Below, piece after piece: positions 54,516 to 64,000 of a stretch of 64,000 bases of DNA; the stretch's first letter is position 1, and each line of letters begins with the position of its first letter. The stretch covers positions 62,001 through 126,000 of the forward strand of contig KZ111173.1 in the NCBI GenBank assembly GCA_002077045.2, given 5' to 3'. A program made the position numbers and the translations under genes. Origin of the DNA: Rachicladosporium sp. CCFEE 5018 (taxonomy: Eukaryota > Ascomycota > Dothideomycetes > Cladosporiales > Cladosporiaceae). The notes under the pieces are model-generated. The model was not told the DNA's origin. It was given only the letters and a program-made list of their open reading frames with translations, and made no database searches.

Positions 54516-56236
54516 CTTGACGAGCGTTGGAGGTTGGTCGATAAACTAGTAACAGTTGTCGGCTTGTCGTAGTTATTGTACTTTTGAAACACCGCACGCA
54601 CTGTACGTAAGCACCCCTGACAAGGACTTGCACTCCGCGAGCGAAGAAAGCCGTGCGACTCGTCAATTGGTGAGGTTGCACGCAGCCTTTTGAAGAAGTA
54701 CCTAGAGAGTCGTGCCGAGATCTGGAGCTTTGATCTCCACCAGAAAAGTCTAATCCTCGGCACGAAGTCAATGCCACGCGAATGCTAGCGTGGGCGGTCT
54801 CGACCGGAATAGACCCCCTAGTGCCTCAATGACATGCGCGAGTAGATTGATGGTGAGCGGAGATAGAAGGGTCTTCGTACGACAGCACTTTATACAGCCC
54901 AACAGCCTCACTAGCGATGCGTGCGAGGCACTTGAGTGCAGAGCTGCAGCCGGCCATGAGCGCAAGCCACCATCCCGAATGGTGGCAGCTCTGCTGCAGC
55001 ATGATGGAACCGGCGGTCTTGGAGATGCGTGGCACCGCACATGGCGTTCGCTCTCCGCACTCGCGCGAGTCGGCTGGCGTTACCTGTCACTTTGGTTCAT
55101 GGTCGTGTAATAAAGTTATGGCCGTCTTGAGCTGTGATTCGCTGATGATTCGCGTCTTCCGAAACGGGGGCGTTGAGTCCACGATGGGAGTCTGCGGAGG
55201 TCGACCGTTTGTGTCTTGCGGTGCAGCCAGCTTCCTATTCCCGAGCGTCCTGTCTCCGTGAGCGATATGAGTCCCATAATCAGCTGTTATATAGACGTGC
55301 TCACGTACCTTTAGTGTCTCGGTTGTTGCTGATGAAGTCGGAAGAACCTCGATCCTCAGGATTGCAAGGATTCATTGGCCCGAACGCCGCGAACCACATC
55401 CATGGTCCTGCGTCTCTCGTTCTTGCCTCTTTTGGCGAATCGTACCGAACGATCGGGATTTCACACGCGATCTTGCATTCGCCTACGGCAGCCAAATCTG
55501 GGTATATTGTAGCCGACCACGCAGATCCGTGATGTATGAGGTATCACATCGAAACGCATTGGTCGGTAAGTCGTGCACGAAGCTGCGCAGTAGAACAATC
55601 ACCGCGGTTTACAGCAGACTGTAAATTGCATCAATGTGCCAATATGTGGCGGATATCATCACTGGCACCTTGGAGCGCCACTCCGCATGGGCGACCGAGA
55701 CGAACCTGGTCAACGTGCACCAAGCCTGGTCGTGGCGGTCCAGGAGTCTGCATGGGTGTTTGCGTCCCGAACATACCCCTTGAGTTTTGATATCAGGGGT
55801 GGACGAGACAGCTACAGCTTACAGTAGTACACCGATCATATCAACTCCTGCATGTACCAAACACCCACGCAGTGCAGGCATGCATATTGACCTGCATAGA
55901 TGAGCGTGAAAGAGATTCAACGCATTGGTCTGGCTATGAGGCGAGCATCCCCGTGCAACGTGGAGAGATAGTGCCTTGGTGCTAGTCTGTGTGCTTGGAG
56001 TTCGTGGACCGTGGAATCGCGCCTCAACACAGTGTGCTCGCAAAGCGGAGCCGCCTCCGTTCCTCAAAATTCGTGCGCAAGTTGGCAACAGCTGGGCTGG
56101 GCATCGTCCACTGCCACAAAGCTATGTACTCCAGAGAGCAAGATGGTCGCCTAAGCTGCTATCGATTGCTTCGGTAACATGGACTTTGAACATGAAGCGT
56201 CATCGAAAACACTGTTTCAGCCCCACCCAATCACCA
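54516..56236. other. 1.7-kb intergenic region
   Basis: Upstream of the RAX1-like gene and downstream of formamidase. Frames of about 100 codons near 54768-55110 overlap on both strands without domains. I see no RNA gene or mobile element. Confidence 0.45.
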
Positions 56237-57292
56237 TCAATCAACCACATACTTCGCCGTCGGCCTCTCAATCCCACACCCCGTCCCATCAGTCACCTTC
56301 ACCTCTTCCTCCCCGGCTTGCTTATACTTCCCCGCTACAAGATCGGTCATGTACGTGTATGGACAGTCCTGCGCACCGCCGACGACAGCAGGGTAGCCTC
56401 GATGTCCGAATTGGTAGAGATTGTTCTCGACACCCCAGTTTCGTCGTCGATCAGCTGCGTCACCTTTGCGGATCTCACATGCGAAGATCTCGTCGGGTGT
56501 GTTGCTAGATGATTGACGGACGATGTCGCCTTCGGGGTTGACGAACATGGCTTCGCCCACTGCGACTGCTGTAAGTACTTATTGTCGAGTTCTGTGTCCT
56601 CGGTGCGACCTACTCGAGTTGAAAGTGCCATCGCTTCCGGCCAACGCCACACTCACAGTCCATATCAGGTTACAAAACGCATTCGTCCGATTCGTGATCT
56701 CCCAGCTAGTCTTGATCGGACTGGTGTAACCGGCAGTCCTCAACATGACTTCAGCCCCTTTGTAAGCGCACTCATGCGCCATCTCGGGAAATTGGCCATC
56801 ATGGCAGATGATGTGAGCCATCTTGATGCCACCCGGCCCGTCGAAGACGGGTATGCCACGATTGCCAGGGTACCAAGGCTCGACGGGAACCCAAGGATGC
56901 ATCTTGCGGTAGTAGTTCACCACCTCTCCTTCGGCATTGATGACGAGACCAGTGTTCCAAGGTAAGCCAAGGGAGTTCTTCTCCATTATGGAGAAGCACC
57001 CCCACATGCTGTGATTCTTACAGCTGACTTTGAACGCCGCGACTTCGGGTCCTTCGAGCGTGCACATGATCGAGTCTTCGACGCTCATGCTGAGACCATG
57101 GAGACAGTACTCTGGAAAGACAATCATGTCCATGTTCGGGTAGGCCGTGCGAGCTTTCTTGACGAGGTTGAGGACATGATCGAGGGCGTTCTTAAGCTGC
57201 TCTGGAGTGCGGACGTCGAAGAGCTGGGATTGGCAGACGCCTATCACTATCGAGTCGCTGAATGACTTGTTCAGTCCACCGAGGCCGGACAT
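56237..57292 (-). CDS. formamidase / aliphatic amidase (nitrilase superfamily)
   Basis: Exons 56614-57292 and 56237-56559 (54-bp intron) give 333 residues. The catalytic triad of the carbon-nitrogen hydrolase fold is visible: Glu61 in VFPEYCLHG, Lys130 in YYRKMHPWVP and Cys163 in IICHDGQFPEMA. FCNLIWTVSVALAGSDGTF precedes the splice, then MGEAMFVNPEGDI and HRGYPAVVGG. Spacing and size match AmiF-type formamidases that release ammonia and formate from formamide. The acceptor at 56560 is preferred because the fused codon ATG rebuilds the conserved S-M-G-E segment. Cytosolic; no targeting signal. Confidence 0.92.
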
Positions 57293-57969
57293 AGTGGCTC
57301 TCGTACTGAGTTGAGGCTAGCAGTTCAAACTAGGGAACGGACTGCGTGAGCCTAGGAAATAGAGAGTGATACAAGAGATGCGTGCGAACGGAGGATGTAG
57401 CAACGACAATAGAATCATATACTGTACCTGCGTTTCCTTCCTATCTGAGCGGCGAGAGACCCCGCCTTGATACGGATCAATGCTCTGCTTGGCTCGCATC
57501 ACTCTGCCGAGCGACAGGCATACACAGCGATGAGTGCAGAGCGAGATAGGCAAACGTCTGGTCTGTATTGCTCGCCATGCCCCCGTCAATGAAATGGTCG
57601 TTATGGTGGTGTGCATAAAGGGTAGAAGGATTCTGTAGAGCGAAGGGCAGTGAAGTCAAGACAGCGCCAAGCATCTGCGACGGTACCAAGTGGAAACTTG
57701 CTCACTCGAACTCACTCCAACGCACTCACCAAGCAGCGATGTGCAGGCCGAGAAGATGACCAGAGTAAATGTGCTCAAAGGTAGGTGCATCTCTTTACTC
57801 TCATCTTTGACTATCATCGCTTTTCCCACTGGCTGTACGGCATCTCGCGGACCTATAACCGTACAGATACCCCTCTCGAGTAGGCACAAGACGATATATC
57901 GCACAGGGTGGAAGTAGCAGAGAATATCTCAGGACTACGAGCGCATCACGAGAGAGCACATATCGAGAC
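57293..57969. other. divergent intergenic region
   Basis: Promoters of formamidase (minus) and the copper transporter (plus). No gene. Confidence 0.5.
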
Positions 57970-58448
57970 ATGGATCACTCAAGCATGGATATGGGCTCGT
58001 CCTCGACCAGCAGCGGCGGCAGTGGAATGTCAATGATGCCCATGGTCTTCACCAACGACCACAGCGCATCCCTCTACAGCTCAGCATGGACCCCAAAAAC
58101 GTCCGGTAGCTACGCAGGCACATGCATCTTCCTGGTCCTCCTCGCAGTCCTAAGTCGACTCCTGATCGCATACCGACACGTGCTGGAATCGAAATGGCAC
58201 AACAAGGCCGTGAAGCGGCGGTATATCAAGGTCGCTGCTACGACAGAGGTGGACAGGGAGAGGCAGCCGAGTCTGTCTGCGAGCGAGAAGAGTGAGGCGG
58301 CTGTGTTGACTGTGAGAGGGATGGATGAGACGGTCAGGGTCGTGCGGTCCCCGGCGCAGTCGGGAGTTACCATCCAGCCATGGAGGTTTTCGGTGGATTT
58401 GCCAAGGGCGTGCGTGTTTACGGTGCAGGCTGGTGTTGGGTACTTGCT
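57970..58448 (+). CDS. CTR-type copper transporter, 3' exon lost in gap
   Basis: The first exon starts MDHSSMDMGSS at 57970. Its Met/Ser/Gly-rich N-terminus binds copper in this family. Then come MVFTND, TSGSYAGTCIFLVLLAVLSRLL (helix 1) and a cytosolic loop ending IQPWRFSVDLPRACVFTVQAGVGYLL (helix 2). A GTGAGT donor at 58449 explains the apparent stop. The missing end (normally an MLxVMTxN helix 2 continuation and a GxxxG helix 3) must lie in the gap at 58470-58569 or beyond. Function: high-affinity Cu(I) uptake at the plasma membrane or vacuolar export. Confidence 0.85.
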
Positions 58449-58469
58449 GTGAGTGTGGCGTTCGTCTTC

Positions 58470-58569
58470 NNNNNNNNNNNNNNNNNNNNNNNNNNNNNNN
58501 NNNNNNNNNNNNNNNNNNNNNNNNNNNNNNNNNNNNNNNNNNNNNNNNNNNNNNNNNNNNNNNNNNNNN
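58470..58569. other. assembly gap (100 N)
   Basis: Placeholder gap. It swallows the 3' exon of the CTR gene and the 5' part of the GGPP synthase gene, so the real length must be several hundred bases. Confidence 0.98.
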
Positions 58570-59409
58570 CAAGTCCCCCAGCACGATCTCGCAATCATCA
58601 ACAGTGTCGTGGGCATGTTACACTCCGCCTCACTCCTCATAGACGACGTAGAAGACAACTCGAACCTCCGCCGCGGCGTCCCCGTCGCGCACCAGATCTT
58701 CGGCGTAGCCCAGACAATTAACTCCGCAAATTACGTCTACTTTCGCGCCCTGCAAGAGCTTCTTCTTCTCAACAACCCCGAAGCAATCCAAATCTACACC
58801 ACAGAACTTCTAAACCTCCACCGTGGCCAAGGCATGGACCTCTTCTGGCGGGACACCCTAACCTGCCCTTCCGAAGACGACTACCTCGAAATGGTCGGCA
58901 ACAAAACCGGCGGCCTCTTCCGCCTCGCCATAAAACTCATGTGCGCCTGCTCCCCAGCCCAAAACAACCCATCCACCTCCGCAGACTACACACCGCTGGT
59001 AAATACCATCGGCCTGCTCTTCCAGATCCTCGACGACTACCGCAACCTCTCCTCAGCGCAATACACAGCAAACAAAGGCCTCTGCGAAGACCTAACAGAA
59101 GGTAAATTCTCCTTCCCGATCTTACACGCGATCCGCGCGGCGCCGCAGAATCTGGTGCTCATCAATATTCTGAAGCAGAAGCCGACGGACGAGGATGTCA
59201 AGAGGTATGCGGTCGCGTATATGGAGTCTGTCGGCTCGTTCGCATACACGCGAAGAGTGCTGCGAGGGTTGCAAAAGAAGGCTGCGGGGCTTGTTGAGGC
59301 TGTGGATAATGGGAGAGGGCTCGGCAGGGGGGTAAGCGGCATACTGGATGCGCTCAAAGTGGATGAGAGGGAAGGGAAGGGCAAGGGAAAAGAAAGCGCT
59401 CTGGCTTAG
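58570..59409 (+). CDS. GGS1: geranylgeranyl diphosphate synthase, N-terminus lost in gap
   Basis: The frame enters from the gap and ends at 59409 with 279 codons of a class I trans-prenyltransferase. The first Asp-rich motif is LIDDVEDNSNLRRG, followed by VAHQIFGVAQTINSANY, HRGQGMDLFWRD, NKTGGLFRL and the second motif QILDDYRNLSS, then KGLCEDLTEGKFSFPI. This pattern is the eukaryotic GGPPS type (al-3/BTS1). The enzyme makes C20 diphosphate for protein prenylation, carotenoids and diterpenes. About the first 80-100 residues are missing. The C-terminal tail is Lys/Gly-rich. Confidence 0.92.
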   Translation, partial: QVPQHDLAIINSVVGMLHSASLLIDDVEDNSNLRRGVPVAHQIFGVAQTINSANYVYFRALQELLLLNNPEAIQIYTTELLNLHRGQGMDLFWRDTLTCPSEDDYLEMVGNKTGGLFRLAIKLMCACSPAQNNPSTSADYTPLVNTIGLLFQILDDYRNLSSAQYTANKGLCEDLTEGKFSFPILHAIRAAPQNLVLINILKQKPTDEDVKRYAVAYMESVGSFAYTRRVLRGLQKKAAGLVEAVDNGRGLGRGVSGILDALKVDEREGKGKGKESALA

Positions 59410-59635
59410 AAGGAAGAGGCGTTGGTTCGTTAGAGGGATATGGGGATTTGGAGGCGTTGGCATGAGCGGGACGTTGGCTATGGCGTGGCTGGTAGGATTG
59501 GACTGCACGGAAGGATACCCAGGCGGGCGTGATTATTGCGACAGCAAAATCGGGGTCAGAAAGGAGAATGATCCAAGACCAGCGGATTTGAGGACCCTCA
59601 GATCCGAATAACTAATCCTCATAAGATCTTGCTTT

Positions 59636-60386
59636 CTACGCCTCAGCATCCCCTCCCAACGCACTCGCGTACCCGCTTCCTCCTTCAGTGCTGCCTCCAC
59701 TGACTCTGCCTTCCTTGCCACCTTGCTGCCCAGATGAGATGCTAGGCACGTTATCCTCTTGAATCTTCCTCACAGCCTCCCTGCCTGGGTCATGCTCCGT
59801 CCCGATCTCATTGTTGAAACTCGCGTTAGGGGCGTCGGAGGGGAAGTCGTCTGAGGCACTTCCGGAGCCGCGCTGAGCGGAGCCGGAGCCTGAGCCGGTG
59901 CCGTAGGTGGACGAAGAGGTATCGTCGTTCGAGGACGCCCCGCGATCGGACGACTCGTCGCCATAGGATGTGGCGTACCCGCCTCTAGCGCCTATGCTCC
60001 TCTCACCAGCTTGCTCACTCCTGCTCGGCAGGCCGGATCCAGAGCTCAGACCGTTGCCCGAGCTGCCTCGGGTGTTGTACCCTCCAGACTCGTTGCCATC
60101 ATCTCGCTGAGCTCTAGAGGGCGCACTGCTGAGCTCGCTTGCTCCAGAAGTATCGGTCGTGTTCGTCGTAGTGCCTTTCGCGGACGCAGGGTTGATGCCT
60201 CGTGCATCGCTATCGGCTGCAAAGTCGCCGCCTGACTCGATCGACTCGGCGGCTAGGGAGTCGGAGAGGACTGTGCCGGGATTCTCGGATTTGTAGTCGC
60301 CTTGCGAGGCGTTGGGCTAGGAAAGGTCAGATGCGAGGAAGGGGGCAGATGAATAGGAAGGGTGTTACATTGGAAGCTGTCGACAT
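59636..60386 (-). CDS. Gly/Ser-rich hydrophilic conserved protein, 232 aa
   Basis: Exon 1 encodes only MSTASN (60369-60386); a 52-bp intron (60317-60368) with GTAACA/CCTAG borders leads to exon 59636-60316 (227 codons with stop). The protein opens NPNASQGDYKSENPGTVLSD, contains SLAAESIESGGDF, a long Gly/Ser/Asp-rich middle and an ASFNNEIGTEHDPGREAVRKI block near the end. It has almost no hydrophobic core, so it is hydrophilin- or LEA-like and probably disordered. From memory the two conserved blocks occur in uncharacterised Pezizomycotina proteins. Convergent with GGPP synthase. It is easily missed because exon 2 has no ATG near its start. Confidence 0.8.
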
Positions 60387-60833
60387 TTTGAGTGGTTGTC
60401 TGGTCAAGTATTTGGAGTCTTTCTGGCAGATAGGAGTGTAGAGACTGGTAGACTGTGAAGAGAAAGGGTCGAAAGATACCTACCTTTGCTCTCCCACTAC
60501 GGATGCTGGCTCATATGTGTGCGTGGTCGCGTGCACTCGTCACATGGTGCTATGCTCTGACGTGACGACGACAATGCAATATGAGGAAGTGATGCAATCC
60601 TCAGCTTTGGTGGGGTGAAGTGAGAACCCCTCCGGCCTGCGGTGAATGTATTTCGCCGAGCGATAACCCCCTCGCTGTTTGCGTACTGTCCAGACCATGC
60701 ACAGGCTCTTTTGCGTCTCAAGCGTACGCCATGAATGGCATATACGCCTTTCGCTGACCATACGGTTGTCTAAAGCTATGGCTGTCGCTGAGCCGGCGTT
60801 CAAGCCTCTCGAGAGGCTCAAGCTGCGACTGTC
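60387..60833. other. divergent intergenic region
   Basis: Upstream of the hydrophilic-protein gene and of the phosphoesterase relic. Nothing recognised. Confidence 0.5.
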
Positions 60834-61805
60834 ATGACTACGAAACTAGCTGCTTTGCACCACGTCCAGCTGCCTCGACACTGCGCAAGGCAGCGAAATG
60901 GCTATTGAGCTTTCGCGCCAACGGTTTGTGGAGCGCTGGCACGCCAAAGGCATCTCAAGACTTCCAGCCCGTCACAGTCGTCTGCATCTCGGACACGCAC
61001 AATCTGCAGCCCACGCTGCCGCCAGGTGACCTCCTGATCCACGCAGGAGATGTGACCGAATGGGGTACCTTCGATGAGATCCAGGCTCAGCTCTCCTGGC
61101 TCACGTCGTTGCCCCATGAGCATAAGATCGTGACAGCAGGCAACTACAGATCTGCTCCTCGACGAAGACATTGTGGCCGAGCACCCCGAGCATCGAGATC
61201 CAGAGGGCCGGACTAGGAATGATCTTGAGTTCGGCTCTGTGACTTATATCCAAGACGGTAGTATCACTTTAACCTTCGCCAAAGGCAAGAGGGTACTGAA
61301 TGTGTATGGCTCGCCGTGGACGCCGCGATATGGCACCTCAGCCTTCCAGTACCCGCGAGAGACGGACGTCTGGAGCCATCGCGTGCCCTCATCAACCAAC
61401 ATCCTCGTAACGCATGGTCCGCCAGCAGGCTTCAACGATATCAAAGCGTCAGCTGGCTGTGCCTTTCTTCGTGAGGAGGTCGCCAGAGTAAAGCCCAACT
61501 TGATGATATTCGGACATATTCATGTAGCTCGAGGCGAGCAGACGGTGACGTTCGATGCGGCGCAGCTACTGTACGATGATATCGTGGAAGATACTCGAGG
61601 GTGGGAGGCTATGCCATTGCTTGCTCTGGCAGTGCTGTGGTCTTACGTGCGGCTGCTCTTCGGCCTCAAAGTCCAGAGCACTCGCATGATGAATGCAGCA
61701 GTTGTCGACGGAATGAAGAAAGACGTTGCGCTGGACGCTTTGGTCGGCCGACCGACTTATCAGACAAGGGTTCGGTACTTGACGAGGCTTGTGCTCAGGC
61801 GCTGA
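60834..61805 (+). pseudogene. calcineurin-like metallophosphoesterase, broken in the GNHD motif
   Basis: The metallophosphoesterase motifs appear in order: VVCISDTHN (first metal ligands), LLIHAGDVTEWG, then KIVTAGN, where the expected GNHD reads Asn-Tyr followed by one extra base at about 61147. The protein continues in another frame with LLLDEDIVAE, VYGSPWTPRYGTSAF, ILVTHGPPAG and MIFGHIHVARGEQ. So one metal-binding His is lost and a +1 frameshift hits the same codon region. No GT/AG intron repairs it. The C-terminal end after MNAAVVDGMKKD is odd and overlaps the start of the next gene remnant. The true start is unclear; no in-frame ATG is close. Cytosolic phosphoesterase of unknown substrate by family. 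Confidence 0.75.
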
Positions 61806-63562
61806 ATGCACGTATACAGCAGCACATTCACCGCGATCACCAAGCAAGGCAGGCCCTCGCAGCTTACACGGACTGGTGTCGATCGATGAGCCTGATTGCT
61901 GACGAGCAGTGGTCGACCACAGAAGTCGCCCATGGCCGGTACCTACATCGCCATGCCGTCGAAGCGATGCTGGCGGCCGAAAGGGCAGTGGTTCAGACTT
62001 GTGACTTGGGCGACAGTTCAACGGCGCTACACATCGCAGCTTCGCTATGCTCTTCCAGAACGTGTGGAGTCCTACTCTGGGCTGGTGCGGATGTACTTGC
62101 CAAGATGAAAGTGACTCCAACTCATGCCGCACATGTCTCCGTGAGCGATTGCTGCGACGAAGCGCTACGTGACCTCATACGACAAGACATCGACAACCTC
62201 GAGATGTATTCAAATATCTTGAGATGCTTCAATCAGCTGAAGTATGGCTTCAAGGACCACAGGAAGCCTTTAGTATGGCAGATCAAGTCAAGGATTGCCG
62301 CTGTAGGCACATCTGGCACATTCAAGAAGCTGTGCGCTGCCTTTGACCGCGAACCAGGCCGCAGTAGCCAACGCCTTCGTGTTCACGATTGCGGCGATGA
62401 GGAATGTCCGTTCGCCAAGCTGAACACAAGTCCAGCTCAAGTCGATTCCGGAAACGATTCGCCTAGCAAACGACCAGTTCATGGCGTCGGCGCAGACCGT
62501 GCAGCGAGTTGTCATGCGCAATCTTCGACGAAACGTCGCCATCGTGGTCAGTCTGGTTCTGATGAGCATGCTGAAGCTGGAGCTAGCATTCCTACCCCAA
62601 TACCAGCCGAGCGTATCAATGAAAACACATCAGTCTCGCTGCCTCGAAATGTCGATTATCTCGCTCAGATACAGTCTCACATGGAGACCACAGCACGCCA
62701 GAGCGCACATGAACCTGTAGCACCGCGCAGCGAATATCGATATACGAGTGATCATGCTCGCGGCTCCAACAACGCGCTTAGGAACCAAACGCTTGGCGTC
62801 TGGCTCGACAGTGTCGCCGAGCAGCTGCCTCAACAAGCCACAACTACGATTCAAGCTCAGTACATTCATGGGTTGCCCGCTGGCGCTGGAGCTTTAACAG
62901 TTGACCTTGATAACCCAGGTCTTGATCAGGTTGTATTTGGTACCACCAACAGACGGCGACGCGGACAGGCTTCTGACCATGCTCGAACCTCTGCTCTGCT
63001 CTCGGCGATCCCCGAGACAACTATGTTCGGCAGCAGTGCGTTACCTGGTCAAACCTCCGTCCATCGTCTCGTACCGGCAAGCTTCGCACACAGTCCCGTC
63101 CTGTCTGCGCCTAGCGCCGGACTGCCGAGTCTCTACTCTGGTGGTGCGACCGCCGACCACTCACCTTGGTTCCCTTTCACACCTGATGCGCCGACTGACG
63201 AACACATAGTGGCGATCGACAACGCGCTGGAGTCTCGAGCCGCGACGCAGGCACTGGAAGAAGCTTGTGCCCAGGTCAATGCCATTCTCATTCCAATGCA
63301 CCAAGGTCATGCTCTCAAGCACGATGATGAGCGTGCATCTCCTTCTGTCGACCGCGCCGATGCAGTTGCCATGCTTGCGAGCCCTACCCGAGAGGCTGCG
63401 ACAGTCCCTCCCGCTGAGCCCTTAGCGTCGACATCGTCTGACAAGCGTAAGCGGCAAGGTTTCTATGGTGCCGATGGGCTGAGCAGACTGCAATCAGTAA
63501 CCCCACCGAATGTCTCCGTCTGGGACCGGGTTCGAGCTATCGAGCGATATGAGACGATGTAG
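61784..63562 (+). pseudogene. 5'-truncated paralogue of the unknown gene at 25361-27835
   Basis: Similarity to the other copy begins at LNARIQQHIHRD (about 61800) and covers the ankyrin-like STALHIAASL..SRTCGVLLWAGAD, LKYGFKDH, FKKLCAAFDRE, RVHDCGDEECPFAKLNTSPA and the C-terminal KRKRQGFYGAD...SVWDRVRAIE motif. The roughly 200-270 residues that precede this point in the other copy are absent; instead the frame runs into phosphoesterase sequence. The first ATG after the junction is 61886. The middle is low-complexity and poorly conserved. The frame itself is intact for nearly 600 codons, so it could still be expressed, perhaps from an unseen upstream exon. Function unknown. Confidence 0.65.
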
Positions 63563-64000
63563 TGTTAATACCAGCCTGCTGCTCTACAGACAGGCTGAGG
63601 GCCTTTCGGACACCCTGTACTATCTCCTCTCCTGGGAGAGTCTGAAACGCTCGTTCGCTCTGATTCACGCACACACGACAGCGGAGCCACGACGCTGCAT
63701 GGAGAAGAGAAGAGCCAGTGGCTACTGATTACTCTATCAATTTCAGTAGCTCTCCGGGATGCAGCTGTTCATGGTGGCACTACCCCAACTGAAGTAAGAG
63801 GAGCGGTCCCAGCGGACCAGATGTCAGGAGTAACGAGTGTACTAATCAATCTCTTTGCGTCATGGGAGGCTAGCAAGTGATACCCTTTTGAGCGATTTAT
63901 CGAACCCTTTACAGCGATTTGGGAGCGATGCATAATGTCTTAAGGCAACGCAACAACCGCGAGGTCGATGTGGAGGCAGGTATATAATGTACATGGAAGA
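63563..64000. other. 3' flank of the truncated paralogue
   Basis: It contains the shared 3' string at 63868-63894 and otherwise short frames to the window edge. Confidence 0.5.
63868..63894. repeat. 3' flank string shared with 28009-28035
   Basis: GGCTAGC followed after a short variable spacer by TGATACCCTTTTGAGCG, identical over 17 bases to the string downstream of the paralogue at 25361-27835. Confidence 0.7.

Noticed and set aside
1..64000. Repeat-induced point mutation as a general cause of the nonsense codons
   Set aside because: The affected genes show single lesions without the broad C-to-T bias expected of RIP, and the large duplication is not AT-shifted.
1..64000. tRNA genes, CRISPR arrays and transposons
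   Set aside because: I saw no T-arm-like GGTTCGA strings outside coding sequence, no regularly spaced repeats, and no transposase, integrase or reverse transcriptase motifs.

Overview
The window reads as nuclear DNA of a filamentous ascomycete (Pezizomycotina, plausibly a dothideomycete). The main evidence is a HEX1 Woronin-body gene, short introns of about 50-60 bp with GT...AG borders, and typical fungal families: Zn(II)2Cys6 regulator, btgC-like GH17, PBI2-like inhibitor, RAX1-like RGS protein and a CTR copper transporter. It is a draft scaffold: three blocks of exactly 100 N (7868-7967, 19305-19404, 58470-58569) are placeholder gaps, and all three interrupt genes.

Layout. 0-3 kb: a truncated secreted protein and a secreted-protein gene with an internal TAG. 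3-22 kb: a direct segmental duplication (copy A about 3.06-7.87 kb, copy B about 15.07-19.77 kb). Each copy carries a two-unit ankyrin-type gene and a large charged protein of DUF3824 type. Between the copies lie RRN5, a hypothetical gene, a four-exon PBI2-like inhibitor, mitochondrial 2-methylcitrate dehydratase and a one-unit ankyrin relic with a nonsense codon. 22-28 kb: a Ser-rich small gene, about 2.5 kb with no recognisable gene, and a large protein of unknown family. 28-40 kb: GH17 glucanase, then P450, Zn2Cys6 regulator, MFS sugar/quinate-type transporter and 2-oxoglutarate oxygenase, the last four all on the plus strand. 40-42 kb: HEX1. 42.7-49.3 kb: five consecutive minus-strand members of one divergent protein kinase family (three with complete motifs, one lacking the ATP-binding lysine, one relic). 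49.6-60.4 kb: mostly conserved housekeeping genes (TRM44, GNA1, RAX1-like, formamidase, CTR transporter, GGPP synthase, a Gly/Ser-rich hydrophilic protein). 60.8-63.6 kb: a broken metallophosphoesterase whose 3' end runs into a 5'-truncated paralogue of the unknown gene at 25-28 kb.

The contrast is between stable housekeeping genes and accessory families that are expanding and decaying: ankyrin units, kinases, and the unknown pair with the HDCG...CPF motif. Several single-lesion pseudogenes lie among the accessory genes. I found no confident tRNA, rRNA, CRISPR array or intact transposon. The best candidates for something undescribed are the unknown paralogue pair (25.2 and 61.8 kb), the ankyrin unit family and the kinase array.
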